From Pseudomonas vanderleydeniana (GTDB lineage Bacteria > Pseudomonadota > Gammaproteobacteria > Pseudomonadales > Pseudomonadaceae): a stretch of 64,000 bases of DNA. The translations under genes and the position numbers were made by a program. Under the pieces are notes generated by a model. That model did no database searches. It had not been told where the DNA came from and was given only the letters and a program-made list of their open reading frames with translations. The stretch is from contig NZ_CP077093.1 in assembly GCF_014268755.2 (NCBI RefSeq), forward strand, positions 1,662,001 to 1,726,000, given 5' to 3'. Position 1 is the stretch's first letter. Each line of letters starts with the position of its first letter. Below are positions 25,775 to 35,431 of the stretch, piece after piece.

Positions 25775-26661
25775 CGGTGTTTCTCCAGGCGATCGAGCAG
25801 GTCCTGGGCCCGGGCTGCTTCGGCGACTAGTTCACTGAAAGCCGGGATGCGGTTGTCGCGCTCGATCAGGGTCGGCAGCGCGCCGGTCCTGGCCAGCACC
25901 TGTTGGTACAGGGCCCAGACCTGTGGGGCGATGGGCGCCCCGTGGTCGTCGATCAGCAGGCGGTCGCCGAGGTTGTCGCGGTCTTCGGCAAAGCCTGCCA
26001 GGTGGATCTCGCCGACGGCGTGCAACGGCAGCGCCTCGATGTAGGCCAATGCGTTGCGCTGGTGGTTGATGCAGGAGACATACACGTTGTTCACATCCAG
26101 CAGCAGGCCGCAGCCAGTACGACGGATGACCTCGCCGATGAAGTCGGTTTCGTCGAGGGTCGAGCGCTGGAATTGCAGGTAGGTGGCCGGGTTCTCCAGC
26201 AGCATCGGGCGTTTCAGTGTGCTTTGCACCTGGTCGACATGCTCGCAGACCCGTTGCAGGGTCGGTGGGTCGTAGGCCAGTGGCAGCAGGTCGTTGAGAA
26301 ACACCGGGCCGTGGCTCGACCAGGCCAGGTGTTCGGAGAACGACTCCGGCTGGTAGCGTTCGAGCAGTGTGGCCAGGCGCTGCAGGTGCGAGCGATCCAA
26401 GGGGGCCTCACCGCCAATCGACAGGCCGACGCCATGCAGCGACAGCGGATAATGTTCGCGAATCCGCCCGAGATAGTGATGGAACGGGCCGCCGGCGACC
26501 ATGTAGTTCTCGGCATGCACCTCGAAGAAGCCGAGATCGGGGCGGCTGTCCAGGACCACCTGGAAGTGCTCGCTCTTGAGCCCCAGCCCGGCACGCGGTG
26601 GCAGCCGCGGGGCTGGTACGCGCGCGCAATCGATGGGCGCCGATGGCGCGGGCGGCAACAT
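25771..26661 (-). CDS. bufB: DUF692/MNIO-family enzyme, bufferin-modifying BufB
   Basis: A 296-residue TIM-barrel protein of the multinuclear non-haem iron-dependent oxidase family, which converts Cys residues of a precursor peptide. Family motifs are complete: [58 protein letters not shown] and LLIDDHGAP, which supply metal-binding His, Glu, Asp and Asn residues. It lies 8 bp after bufA. By analogy with characterised bufferins it should modify core cysteines of BufA. Confidence 0.88.
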   Translation of the reverse strand: MLPPAPSAPIDCARVPAPRLPPRAGLGLKSEHFQVVLDSRPDLGFFEVHAENYMVAGGPFHHYLGRIREHYPLSLHGVGLSIGGEAPLDRSHLQRLATLLERYQPESFSEHLAWSSHGPVFLNDLLPLAYDPPTLQRVCEHVDQVQSTLKRPMLLENPATYLQFQRSTLDETDFIGEVIRRTGCGLLLDVNNVYVSCINHQRNALAYIEALPLHAVGEIHLAGFAEDRDNLGDRLLIDDHGAPIAPQVWALYQQVLARTGALPTLIERDNRIPAFSELVAEAARAQDLLDRLEKHR

Positions 26662-26669
26662 CCCGGCGA

Positions 26670-26975
26670 TCAGCCTTTCTCGTTGAAGGCCTGCAACTGG
26701 CCGAAGCCGGTGGGCGAGGTGCTGCTCGCGGTTTTCTCGCAGGTGCCCTTGGGCACGAGTTTCCAGGCGCTGCCCTGGTTGTCCTTGGTCGAGGTCCCGG
26801 CACAGCTGGTCCCGGCGCCGGCGGCACAGTCGTTCTGGCCTTTGGGGGCGACGCCGAAGCATTTCTCGGTGTCGGCGGCGTGGGCGGTCATCGGCAGCGC
26901 GGCAAGGCTCAGGGCGGAGCCGAGGGTCAGGGCGAGAGTGGCGGCGGACAGCGTACGGCTGGTGGCGTTGCTCAT
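26670..26975 (-). CDS. bufA: Bufferin precursor (DUF2282 family)
   Basis: A 101-residue protein with a Sec signal peptide (cleavage likely after AHA33). The mature part has four Cys at 39, 50, 58 and 79 in the DUF2282 pattern EKCFGV...GQNDCAAG...SCAGTS...VPKGTCEK. Characterised members are ribosomally made copper-binding peptides matured by a DUF692 enzyme and exported to the periplasm. Start 26975 has TGGAG 7 bp upstream. A copper or other metal stress role is inferred. Confidence 0.88.
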   Translation of the reverse strand: MSNATSRTLSAATLALTLGSALSLAALPMTAHAADTEKCFGVAPKGQNDCAAGAGTSCAGTSTKDNQGSAWKLVPKGTCEKTASSTSPTGFGQLQAFNEKG

Positions 26976-27049
26976 GGTCGATCTCCAGTTGAAAGAGGGG
27001 CGCCGTCCTGCCTGGCGTGGGCCACCAGGATAGGCGGGGTGCGGCCAAA

Positions 27050-27061
27050 ATAATCGATTAT
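27050..27061. promoter_or_regulatory. Perfect 12-bp palindrome upstream of bufA
   Basis: ATAATCGATTAT lies 75 bp before the bufA start. On the bufA strand the adjoining bases read CATAAT, close to a -10 box, so it may overlap the promoter. The same 12-mer occurs upstream of pcaI. Confidence 0.45.
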
Positions 27062-27099
27062 GCAAGGCGAGGGTACCGACACGATGTGGCGGGCAAGGA

Positions 27100-27123
27100 A
27101 AAGCCCCGACGGATCGGGGCTTT
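27100..27123 (-). terminator. Rho-independent terminator of livF
   Basis: Stem AAGCCCCGA / TCGGGGCTT with a short loop, followed on the minus strand by TTTTCC. It separates the liv operon from the bufferin operon. Confidence 0.85.
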
Positions 27124-27168
27124 CAGGTCGAGCTTCAGGTCGAACTTTCTCGTGACGCCTGGCTGGAA

Positions 27169-27870
27169 TCAACCGCCCAGGTACGCCTCGCGGACTTTCG
27201 GGTCGGTCAGCAGGTCATTGCCGCTGCCTTCCATCACCACCCGGCCGTTTTCCAGCACGTAGGCGCGGTCGGCGATCTTCAGCGCCTGGTTGGCGTTCTG
27301 CTCCACCAGGAACACCGTCACACCGTCCTTGCGCAGTTGTTCGATGATATCGAAGATCTGCTGGATGATGATCGGGGCCAGGCCCAGCGACGGCTCGTCG
27401 AGCAGCAGCAGCTTGGGCTTACTCATCAGCGCGCGGCCGATGGCGAGCATCTGCTGCTCGCCGCCGGACATGGTGCCGCCGCGTTGGCTGAAGCGTTCCT
27501 TGAGTCGCGGGAACAGGCCCAGGACCTTGTCCATCTGCTCCTGATAGTCGCCCTTGTCGGTGAAGAAACCGCCCATGGCGAGGTTCTCCTCGACGGTCAG
27601 GCGCGAGAACACCCGGCGGCCTTCCGGCACCACCGCGATGCTCTTGCGCATGATGTGCGAGGATTCCTGCCCGACCAGCTCTTCGCCCAGGTAGCGAATG
27701 CTGCCGCTGTGGGCACGCGGCGAACCGCAGAGGGTCATCAGCAGGGTCGACTTGCCCGCGCCGTTGGCGCCGATCAGGGTGACGATCTCACCCTGGCGAA
27801 CTTCCACGTTGACGCTGTGCAGGGCCTGGATCTTGCCGTAGAAGGTGGAAACGTTTTCGAACTGCAGCAT
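27169..27870 (-). CDS. livF: Branched-chain amino-acid ABC transporter ATPase LivF (BraG)
   Basis: A 233-residue ATP-binding subunit. Walker A GANGAGKST, ABC signature MSGGEQQMLAIGRAL, Walker B LLLLDEPSLG and the switch His region are intact. LivF works with LivG as the heterodimeric motor of the leucine/isoleucine/valine importer. It abuts livG (0 bp) and is the last gene, ending before a hairpin. Length matches P. aeruginosa BraG. Confidence 0.97.
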   Translation of the reverse strand: MLQFENVSTFYGKIQALHSVNVEVRQGEIVTLIGANGAGKSTLLMTLCGSPRAHSGSIRYLGEELVGQESSHIMRKSIAVVPEGRRVFSRLTVEENLAMGGFFTDKGDYQEQMDKVLGLFPRLKERFSQRGGTMSGGEQQMLAIGRALMSKPKLLLLDEPSLGLAPIIIQQIFDIIEQLRKDGVTVFLVEQNANQALKIADRAYVLENGRVVMEGSGNDLLTDPKVREAYLGG

Positions 27871-28638
27871 TTACGCTTCCCCCAGGTAGGCTTTGATCAC
27901 TTCGGGATTGTCGCGGATCTGTTGTGGCGTGCCATCGGCCAGGGGGGTGCCCTGGTTGATCACGACGATATGGTCGGAAATGCTCATGACCAGTTTCATG
28001 TCGTGCTCGATCAGCAGCACGGTCACGCCATGCTCTTCGCGCAGCACGCTGATCAGCGCCTTGAGGTCGTCGGTTTCCTTCGGGTTCAGGCCGGCCGCCG
28101 GTTCGTCGAGCATGAGGATCCGCGGACGGGTCATCATGCAGCGGGCGATTTCCAGGCGACGTTGCTGGCCGTAGGCCAGGGTACCGGCCGGACGGTTGGC
28201 GAACTCGGTCAGGTTGACCTTCTCCAGCCAGTACGCGGCGTACTCCATGGCTTCCTGTTCGCTCTTGCGGAACGCCGGGGTCTTGAACAGCCCGGCCAGG
28301 AAGTTGGTGTTCAGGTGGCGGTGCTGGGCGATCAGCAGGTTTTCCACCGCGGTCATGTCCTTGAACAGGCGCACGTTCTGGAAGGTCCGCACCACGCCCT
28401 TGCGGGCGATCTCGTGGCCGGCCAGGCCCTGGATCGGCTGGCCGTCGAGGATGATGCTGCCGGCGCTCGGCTTGTAGAAACCGGTCAGGCAGTTGAACAC
28501 GGTGGTCTTGCCGGCGCCGTTGGGACCGATCAGGGCCACGACCTGTTTTTCCTTCACGGTCAGGGCCACGCCGTTGACCGCCAGCAGGCCGCCGAAGCGC
28601 ATGCTCAAGTTTTCGACTTTCAGGATCTCGCGGCTCAT
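27871..28638 (-). CDS. livG: Branched-chain amino-acid ABC transporter ATPase LivG (BraF)
   Basis: A 255-residue ATPase with Walker [10 protein letters not shown], the LivG-type signature [15 protein letters not shown] (a degenerate ABC motif), Walker [15 protein letters not shown] and IEHDMKLVM. It begins inside the livM stop (4-bp overlap), giving coupled translation. Length equals BraF of P. aeruginosa. Confidence 0.97.
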   Translation of the reverse strand: MSREILKVENLSMRFGGLLAVNGVALTVKEKQVVALIGPNGAGKTTVFNCLTGFYKPSAGSIILDGQPIQGLAGHEIARKGVVRTFQNVRLFKDMTAVENLLIAQHRHLNTNFLAGLFKTPAFRKSEQEAMEYAAYWLEKVNLTEFANRPAGTLAYGQQRRLEIARCMMTRPRILMLDEPAAGLNPKETDDLKALISVLREEHGVTVLLIEHDMKLVMSISDHIVVINQGTPLADGTPQQIRDNPEVIKAYLGEA

Positions 28639-29888
28639 TTGCGCAGCTCCATGTGTGGACGTTGCATCGGCAGCAGACCCTGGGGACGCCAGATCATCAT
28701 CAGCACCATCATGGCGCCGAACATCAACATGCGGTAATCGCTGAATTCACGCATCAGCTCCGGCAGCAGGATCATCACGATCGCCGCGAGGATCACGCCC
28801 AGTTGCGAGCCCATGCCACCCAGTACGACGATGGCGAGGATGATCGCCGACTCGATGAAGGTGAACGACTCCGGGGTCACCAGGCCCTGGCGGGCGGCGA
28901 AGAAGCTGCCGGCGAAACCGGCGAAGCAGGCACCCAGGGTGAACGCCGAGAGCTTGATCACGGTCGGGTTCAGGCCCAGTGCGCGGCAGGCGATCTCGTC
29001 TTCACGCAGCGCTTCCCAGGCGCGGCCGATCGGCATGCGCAGCAGGCGGTTGATCACGAACAGGGCGAACAGCGCCAGCAGCAGGGCGACCAGGTAGAGG
29101 AACACCACCTTGCTCACCGGGTTGTAGGTCAGCCCGAAGAACTCGTGGAAGGTCTTCACACCCTCGGCGGCGCTGCGCTCGAAGCTCAGGCCGAAGAAGG
29201 TCGGCTTGGGGATGTTGCTGATGCCGTTGGGGCCGCCGGTGAGGTCGGTGAGGTTACGCAGGAACAGGCGGATGATCTCGCCGAAGCCGAGAGTCACGAT
29301 GGCCAGGTAGTCACCGCGCAGGCGCAGCACCGGGAAGCCGAGCAGGAAGCCGAAGGTGGCGGCCATCAGGCCGGCGACCGGCAGGCACAGCCAGAAGCTC
29401 CAACCGAAGTAGTGCGACAGCAGCGCATAGCTGTAGGCGCCGACGGCATAAAAACCGACATAACCCAGGTCGAGCAGGCCGGCGAGACCGACCACGATGT
29501 TCAGGCCCAGGCCCAGCAGCACGTAGATCAGGATCAGGGTGGCGATGTCGACCGCCCCGCGCGAGCCGAAGAACGGCCAGATCAGTGCGGCCACGATCAG
29601 GCCGATGATGATCCAGCGCTGGGTTTTCGGCAGGGTCAGGAACTGACCGACCTTGGGCGAGACCAGCGGACCACGGGACGACTTGAACATCGCACTGACC
29701 TGCTGGCTGAACAGCACGCGCAGGAACATCAGCACCGAGCACAGGGCGATCACGGTCAGGGTCAGGGGACCGGTGCCGTGCACTTCGAGATTGATGCCGA
29801 CGATGCTCAGCTTCAGGCCGAGTACCGGGAAGGCCACGGCCCACACCAGCAGGGCGCTGAACAGCGCCTGTTTGAGATATCTGTTCAT
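28635..29888 (-). CDS. livM: Branched-chain amino-acid ABC permease LivM (BraE)
   Basis: A 417-residue membrane protein with an extended N-terminal region (two membrane segments plus a cytoplasmic stretch) typical of Pseudomonas BraE. The permease core has [29 protein letters not shown] and the [18 protein letters not shown] motif near the ATPase-coupling loop. It overlaps both livG and livH by 4 bp. Confidence 0.97.
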   Translation of the reverse strand: MNRYLKQALFSALLVWAVAFPVLGLKLSIVGINLEVHGTGPLTLTVIALCSVLMFLRVLFSQQVSAMFKSSRGPLVSPKVGQFLTLPKTQRWIIIGLIVAALIWPFFGSRGAVDIATLILIYVLLGLGLNIVVGLAGLLDLGYVGFYAVGAYSYALLSHYFGWSFWLCLPVAGLMAATFGFLLGFPVLRLRGDYLAIVTLGFGEIIRLFLRNLTDLTGGPNGISNIPKPTFFGLSFERSAAEGVKTFHEFFGLTYNPVSKVVFLYLVALLLALFALFVINRLLRMPIGRAWEALREDEIACRALGLNPTVIKLSAFTLGACFAGFAGSFFAARQGLVTPESFTFIESAIILAIVVLGGMGSQLGVILAAIVMILLPELMREFSDYRMLMFGAMMVLMMIWRPQGLLPMQRPHMELRK

Positions 29889-30808
29889 ACTTTCTCAACC
29901 TCCGGACGGCCCAGGATGCCGGTCGGACGGAACAACAGCACCAGAACCAGAAGACCGAACGCCACCACATCCTTGTACTGGTCGCCGAACACGTCGGCGC
30001 CAAAGGCTTCGGCCACACCCAGTACCAACCCGCCGAGCATGGCGCCCGGAATGCTGCCGATGCCACCCAGTACCGCGGCGGTAAAGGCCTTCAGGCCCAC
30101 CAGGAAGCCGGCGTTGGGGTTGATCACCCCGTACTGCATGCTCAGCAGCACGGCGGCGACGGCCGCCAGGGCCGCCCCGATGACGAAGGTCAGGGCAATG
30201 ATGTTGTTGGTGTTGATCCCCAGCAGGTTGGCCATCTTGATGTCTTCGGCGCAGGCGCGGCAGGCGCGGCCCAGGCGAGAACGGGAGATGAACAGGGTCA
30301 GGCCGGTCATGGCGATCAGGGTGATCACGAAGACCAGGATCTGCATGTAGGAAATCAGTACTTCCTCTGCGCCCCCCGGACCGAAGGAAATGCTCCCCGG
30401 GATCAGGTTGGGAATGGACTTGTCCTTGGAGTCCTGGGACAGCAGTACGGTGTTCTGCAGGAAAATCGACATGCCGATGGCGGAAATCAGCGGGATCAGA
30501 CGGTTGCTGCCGCGCAGTGGGCGGTAGGCAACGCGTTCGATACTGTAGCCATAGGCACTGGTCACGACGATCGTCGCGATGAACGCGGCGGTCATCAACA
30601 GCGGCAGGGAATGGATACCCATCATGGCCAGCCCGGCAAGGACGATGAAGGCCACGTAGGAACCAATCATGTAGACCTCGCCATGGGCGAAGTTGATCAT
30701 TCCAATGATGCCGTAAACCATTGTGTAGCCAATGGCTATCAAGGCATAGGTGCTGCCAATGGTCAGGCCATTAACCAGCTGTTGGAAGAAGTGATAGATC
30801 TCAGGCAT
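29885..30808 (-). CDS. livH: Branched-chain amino-acid ABC permease LivH (BraD)
   Basis: A 307-residue permease. Motifs include [31 protein letters not shown] at the N-terminus and the coupling segment [23 protein letters not shown]. The ATG at 30808 has AGGAGCG upstream. It is the first gene downstream of the braC hairpin, so its expression depends on read-through of that structure or on its own promoter in the 228-bp gap. Confidence 0.97.
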   Translation of the reverse strand: MPEIYHFFQQLVNGLTIGSTYALIAIGYTMVYGIIGMINFAHGEVYMIGSYVAFIVLAGLAMMGIHSLPLLMTAAFIATIVVTSAYGYSIERVAYRPLRGSNRLIPLISAIGMSIFLQNTVLLSQDSKDKSIPNLIPGSISFGPGGAEEVLISYMQILVFVITLIAMTGLTLFISRSRLGRACRACAEDIKMANLLGINTNNIIALTFVIGAALAAVAAVLLSMQYGVINPNAGFLVGLKAFTAAVLGGIGSIPGAMLGGLVLGVAEAFGADVFGDQYKDVVAFGLLVLVLLFRPTGILGRPEVEKV

Positions 30809-30984
30809 TACAGCGCTCCTAAAAACCCGATACGCATTTCACTGGTGGAGTCATGTTCCGGCTCGTCAGGCGTGGTCTTTCGCCACGTTGGCACGAGCGT
30901 TTGCCAGCGAACCGCTGGTGACGGTTTTAAGATTTTCAGGTGAGCCAGCTCCCGGATCGCGGGTGTCAGGCCCATAAACCTCGT

Positions 30985-31016
30985 AAAACAAAGCCCACTG
31001 TGCAAACAGTGGGCTT
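30985..31016 (-). terminator. Intergenic hairpin/attenuator between braC and livH
   Basis: On the minus strand AAGCCCACTG / CAGTGGGCTT form a 10-bp stem, followed by TTGTTTTACG. The T tract is interrupted, so termination is likely partial, leaving far more binding protein than permease mRNA. Confidence 0.8.
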
Positions 31017-31036
31017 CTTGACCGGTCAGGCCTGTG

Positions 31037-32155
31037 TTACTGAGGGGAGACTTCGGTTTTCGGCTTGCCGAAGTGCCACTCGTATACCACGAACTTGAAG
31101 TTCTTCAGGTCGCCTTTCTCGTCGAAGGAGAGCTCGCCAGTCGGGGTCTTGAAGGTCCCGGCGTGGATGGCCGCAGCCACCTTGGCGGTGTCTTCGCTCT
31201 TGGCGTTCTTGATACCGTCGGCGATCAGCTCGACAGCGGAGTAGGCCGGGAATACGAACGGACCGCTTGGGTCCTTGCCGTCAGCCTTGATGGCGTCGAC
31301 GATGGCCTTGTTCTCCGGATCGGCGTCGAAGGACTTCGGCAGGGTCACCAGCAGGCCTTCGGAAGCGTCCTGGGCGATCTGCGAGATGGAGTCGTTGCCG
31401 ACGCCTTCCGGACCCATGAACTTGGCGTTCAGGCCTTTTTCCTTGGACTGGCGCAGGATCAGGCCCAGCTCTGGGTGGTAGCCACCGTAGTAGACGAAGT
31501 CGACGTTGTTCTGCTTGAGCTTCTGGATGATCGAGGAGAAGTCCTTGTCACCGGCGTTCAGGCCTTCGAAGACGGCGACTTTCACGCCTTTCTTCTCGAG
31601 GGTCTGCTTGACCGCGGTGGCGATGCCTTCACCGTATTGCTGCTTGTCGTGCAGCACGGCAACCACTTTTGGTTTCACGTGGTCGGCGATGTAGTTGCCG
31701 GCGGCAGGGCCCTGGGCGCTGTCCAGGCCGATGGTGCGGAACACCAGCTTGTAGCCACGGGCGGTGATTTCAGGGCTGGTGGCAGCCGGGGTGATCATGA
31801 TCACGCCTTCGTCTTCGTAGATGTCCGAAGCAGGCTGGGTGGAGCTGGAGCAGAGGTGGCCGATGACGAACTTGACGCCGTCGTTGACAACCTTGTTGGC
31901 TACGGCAACGGCCTGTTTCGGATCGCAGGCGTCATCGTATTCAACCGCTTCGAGTTTCTTGCCATCGACGCCGCCCTTGGCGTTGATGTCCTTGATGGCC
32001 TGTTTCGCGCCAGTGAACTGCATGTCACCGTATTGGGTCACAGGGCCGGTCTTGGGGCCGGCGATGCCGATCTTGATGGTGTCTGCAGCGAAAGAATGGC
32101 TGGCGATACCGGCCAGAACCATAGCGGCGAACAGTTTGGAAATCTGCTTAGTCAT
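31037..32155 (-). CDS. braC: Branched-chain amino-acid binding protein BraC/LivK
   Basis: A 372-residue periplasmic binding protein. Start 32155 (MTKQISKLFAAMVLAG) gives a clear signal peptide ending HSFA/ADTIKIGIAG. Family blocks GPKTGPVTQYGDMQFTGA, VIGHLCSSSTQPAS, DEGVIMITPAATSPEIT and YGGYHPELGLILRQ are present, and two Cys near 72 and 97 can form the conserved disulfide. It delivers Leu, Ile, Val and probably Ala/Thr to LivHMGF. Confidence 0.96.
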   Translation of the reverse strand: MTKQISKLFAAMVLAGIASHSFAADTIKIGIAGPKTGPVTQYGDMQFTGAKQAIKDINAKGGVDGKKLEAVEYDDACDPKQAVAVANKVVNDGVKFVIGHLCSSSTQPASDIYEDEGVIMITPAATSPEITARGYKLVFRTIGLDSAQGPAAGNYIADHVKPKVVAVLHDKQQYGEGIATAVKQTLEKKGVKVAVFEGLNAGDKDFSSIIQKLKQNNVDFVYYGGYHPELGLILRQSKEKGLNAKFMGPEGVGNDSISQIAQDASEGLLVTLPKSFDADPENKAIVDAIKADGKDPSGPFVFPAYSAVELIADGIKNAKSEDTAKVAAAIHAGTFKTPTGELSFDEKGDLKNFKFVVYEWHFGKPKTEVSPQ

Positions 32156-32500
32156 TAGTGCTCCACTCTTGCTGTTGTAATTTTTATAGTCCTGACGCCG
32201 AGGCAGCAGAACCGGGTTTGACGACCCGATTTCACCTGGCAACTGTACCGATACAGTTTAGAGCGCTCGTTTATCGCTTGGATAGCGGGCAGCCAAGGGC
32301 AAAATCGGGGGATGTCGCCTAAATGAAAGAAAGAGACAGAATAGCGGCAGATGGCCATGCAGATTGTTATCTGAATGTTGCTGAGCTTTCACGGCAATCC
32401 CTGCCATCCGTTCCCTCTTTCACCCCAACCTTTACATCCGGGTTTTTCTGCCTGGGTCCCGACGTTATGATTGCGCCGATTTTTTCTCAGGTAGAACCCC
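32156..32500. other. Intergenic region between divergent braC and DUF2288 genes
   Basis: 345 bp containing no credible gene. It must hold the braC promoter on the minus strand and that of the 32501 gene on the plus strand. No known operator could be identified with confidence. Confidence 0.5.
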
Positions 32501-32806
32501 ATGACTCAAGAACCTAGCACCCTCTATGCCAAGCTGCTTGGTGAAACTGCATCTATCCGCTGGGAGGAGTTGCAACCGTTCTTTGCCCGGGGTGCCCTAT
32601 TGTGGGTCGAACCGTCCCTGGATCTGGTCGCCGCAGCCGAGGCCATGGCCGAGAACCAGGCCGAAAAAGTGGCGGACTGGTTGGCGACCGGAGCCCTGGC
32701 CAAGGTGTCTGAAACGCGGGCCCAGGATCTTTTCGAGCGTGATCCGAGCCTCTGGGCGGTGGTGGTATCGCCCTGGGTGATGATCCAGGAAAGGGCATCG
32801 AAGTGA
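32501..32806 (+). CDS. DUF2288 family protein
   Basis: A 101-residue soluble protein beginning MTQEPSTLYAKLLGETASI. Family blocks are IRWEELQPFFARGALLWVEPSLDLV and LFERDPSLWAVVVSPWVMIQE. Nothing enzymatic is visible; members are small conserved proteins of unknown role in gamma-proteobacteria. It stands alone between the braC promoter region and a REP doublet. Confidence 0.8.
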   Translation: MTQEPSTLYAKLLGETASIRWEELQPFFARGALLWVEPSLDLVAAAEAMAENQAEKVADWLATGALAKVSETRAQDLFERDPSLWAVVVSPWVMIQERASK

Positions 32807-32960
32807 TTGCTGGCACTGTAATGGTGCACATGCGTTATGCGTTTTTGGCCTATGAGTGTGTAGCGCAGTAACCGCATGACGCAGTAATGGCAGTTTGCCC
32901 GTGGAGAAAATCCACAGTCTTTGGTAGGCATATCCCAGCTTCCCTGCCACGACACCCGAT

Positions 32961-33038
32961 TCTGTAGGAGCCCGGCTTGCCGGCGAATGGGCCCTTGAGG
33001 CCGCCAGAAGCTTCGCCGGCAAGCCGGGCTCCCACAGG
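32961..33038. repeat. REP doublet at the 3' end of the tubulin-like gene
   Basis: Arms GTAGGAGCCCGGCTTGCCGG (32964) and CCGGCAAGCCGGGCTCCCAC (to 33036) with about 30 bp between. Confidence 0.88.
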
Positions 33039-33060
33039 GTGAGGGTGGTGCCCGGTCGGC

Positions 33061-35235
33061 TCAGTACTCGGTGCGACCGGTGTGGCTGTTCAAGGAAATG
33101 ACCTTGGTCTTGCCGATGCGGTGACGGTAGATCTCGCGCAGGTACTTGATCGCCTTCTTCACGCAATCGCGCGACAGCCGGATGTCGTTGATCGAGACGA
33201 ACTTGTCCTTGTCGTTGATCAGCTCGCGGTACTTCTTCTCGTACATCGGCTTGATCGCATACCAGTTGGTGTCGAGGATCTTCGCCGGGTTCTCGAACTC
33301 GTTGAGCAGGTCGTCGATGTGCCCTTCGTCGAATTCATCGCGGGTGATGAACTCGAGCATCGAGTTGTCCAGCGTATCGTCGAAACGGTACGGGTTGCGG
33401 GCGAAGCAGCGCTTGATGAAGGCCACGATCAGGGTCAGGAAATCGTCCGACAGGCATGGGCTCTTGGCGATCAGCGTGGTCAGCGACAGGTTGGCCGAGG
33501 CGCCGATCACCAGTGCGTAGCGCTTGAGCGTGGTGTTGGGGAACAGGCTGTTGAGGTGGGTCTTGAGCCGGTTCAGGTCCATGTAGGACAGCTTGTAGTC
33601 CTTGGGCAGCGAGACGATCGAGACCACCGACGAGCAGTTCTTGAAGAAGTGCAGGTCGTGCAGTGCCGCCGCGTCATAACCCGAGGCCTTGTACTGTTCC
33701 AGGGCGGCGCGGTAGCGCTTGGACTCGATGGGCAGCAGGCTGATGCCCTCGATGGCCTGGGTCACCTTGTTGAAGTGCGGCAGGTCGATGGAGCGGAAGA
33801 ACAGGTCATCGATGTTCAGGCGCTGCTGCTCTTTCTCGAACACCTTGAACTTGTCGCTGGTCGGCGCCGGCTGTTCCGGTACCACGGATTCGGCGTAGGC
33901 GATCGCCACGGGACCTGCCAGGCTCATGAACAGGTCGTTGGCATCCAGGCGGATGGTCTCGCCGATGTCGATGCCGGCCCGGCGGAAGTAGTTCTGGTCG
34001 TAGTCGGTGGTCACCGCCTGGGCGGTGAGGATGTTGAAGATCTGCTGGGAGATGTACTGGTTGGCGTGCTTCTCCATGGCGTTGACATCGATGTTCTGGA
34101 TGTTGCCGTCATCGTTCTCTTCGGCATAACGCATGATGTCGTTGGAGATCAGCATCATTGCGTTCCATGGGCGGATACGGCCCATGACGCTGGCTTCGCT
34201 GCTGTCGTCGTTGTCGAAGTTGTATGAGAAATCCCATTCTTCCGACAGGTACTTGCAGAGCAGACGGCCGGCGTTGATGTGCAGGGCCTCGGACATTTCG
34301 CTGCGATGGTCGGAAATGTTCGGCAGCACGCAGATGCCGCTGGTGAAGATCGGTTCGAAGACGAAGGAATGACCGCTCTTGCTGTCGTGTTCATCCATCG
34401 GCTTGGTGTCGAACGTCTTGTTCATGTACGAGTACTGCTGGGCCAGGCCGAACTCCGAGGCCATGCCCGAACCGGTACCGCCGCCGGCGCTGAAGATCGA
34501 GAAGTACAGGCGCGACTGGTTGGCCTTGATGCCGCACGAGTCGATCAGGTACGAGTGGATCATCTTCCAGTCGGGGCTGGAGAAGCGCTGGGTGTCCTTG
34601 TTCAGGATGATCTTGGCCAGGTACTGGCCGAGGATCGGCGCGTTACCCGCACCACCGGCATGGACCTCGGACAGGTCCATGATCTTCATCTTGCTGTAGT
34701 CGCGAATGAAACCGCTTTTCTCGCCCTTGCGCGAAAAGCGGATGCGGCCGGCAATGTCCTTGTCCAGGTCGCCGAGCATTACCAGCGGCTCGACCAGGAA
34801 CACCGGCTTGGCGGACTTGTTCTGGACCAGGCGCAGGTTGTTGCGGATCCACTGGGCTGGGCGATAACCCTTGTCGGCGGATTTGTCGTCGTTGTTGAAT
34901 TCGTTGAGATAGAACTTGCGGGCGTTGTAGACCAGTTCGGCGACATCCAGCGCGATGTTCGAGCCGCAACGGCCCAGGCCGATCAGGCAGACCGAGGGGA
35001 ATTCCTGCTCGCGACGGGCTTCGTTCTCGGCTTCCTGGTGCGGTGGGCGCGGAAATACCATGTCGCGCAGGCCGTCGAGGTTGTCGAGGATACGATCCGT
35101 ATTGGTTTCAGTGAAATAAAGGTACTGCTGGGTCGCCAGGGGGCGTGGCGTCGAGTAGGCCTTGTAGGTTTTTTCCACGACCGCGGGCGACATCAGATCG
35201 GATACTGCGTTGGCTGGGTTATTTTTGGAGGTCAT
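33061..35235 (-). CDS. Solitary tubulin/FtsZ-like GTPase domain protein
   Basis: A 724-residue protein I recognise only as tubulin/FtsZ-like. GTP-site loops are visible in order: GLGRCGSN (residues 86-93, T1), HAGGAGNAP (192-200, T3-like), SAGGGTGSG (249-257, the T4 tubulin signature), a helix start MLISNDIMRY (361-370) like the IPND region of FtsZ, and RLDAND (429-434), resembling the catalytic T7 loop NxDxxD but with Arg for Asn. Residues ~460-724 match nothing I know and end in a basic tail. The start at 35235 has only a weak ribosome-binding site. No partner gene is adjacent. It is much longer than FtsZ, TubZ or PhuZ. Confidence 0.75.
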   Translation of the reverse strand: MTSKNNPANAVSDLMSPAVVEKTYKAYSTPRPLATQQYLYFTETNTDRILDNLDGLRDMVFPRPPHQEAENEARREQEFPSVCLIGLGRCGSNIALDVAELVYNARKFYLNEFNNDDKSADKGYRPAQWIRNNLRLVQNKSAKPVFLVEPLVMLGDLDKDIAGRIRFSRKGEKSGFIRDYSKMKIMDLSEVHAGGAGNAPILGQYLAKIILNKDTQRFSSPDWKMIHSYLIDSCGIKANQSRLYFSIFSAGGGTGSGMASEFGLAQQYSYMNKTFDTKPMDEHDSKSGHSFVFEPIFTSGICVLPNISDHRSEMSEALHINAGRLLCKYLSEEWDFSYNFDNDDSSEASVMGRIRPWNAMMLISNDIMRYAEENDDGNIQNIDVNAMEKHANQYISQQIFNILTAQAVTTDYDQNYFRRAGIDIGETIRLDANDLFMSLAGPVAIAYAESVVPEQPAPTSDKFKVFEKEQQRLNIDDLFFRSIDLPHFNKVTQAIEGISLLPIESKRYRAALEQYKASGYDAAALHDLHFFKNCSSVVSIVSLPKDYKLSYMDLNRLKTHLNSLFPNTTLKRYALVIGASANLSLTTLIAKSPCLSDDFLTLIVAFIKRCFARNPYRFDDTLDNSMLEFITRDEFDEGHIDDLLNEFENPAKILDTNWYAIKPMYEKKYRELINDKDKFVSINDIRLSRDCVKKAIKYLREIYRHRIGKTKVISLNSHTGRTEY

Positions 35236-35431
35236 TGTGCGCCATATGCCTGGTCTGGTTGGGCGGTCGAGAGGATGTCAACGCGCCATCACGGTGAGAG
35301 ATCGCGACTTTAACGCGCGATATTGGCTCGATCGATAGGGGCTGGCCCTAGGTTTCCCTGGGGCGATCCCTGGTTTGCGTATCGTTGAATCGGCCAGAAA
35401 TTGGCGTTCTTTAATTGACGGGGAACTTTTT

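Noticed and set aside
28653-30350. A 565-codon frame antisense to livM and livH
   Set aside because: It is Gln, His and Asp rich with no domain and lies over two certain permease genes.
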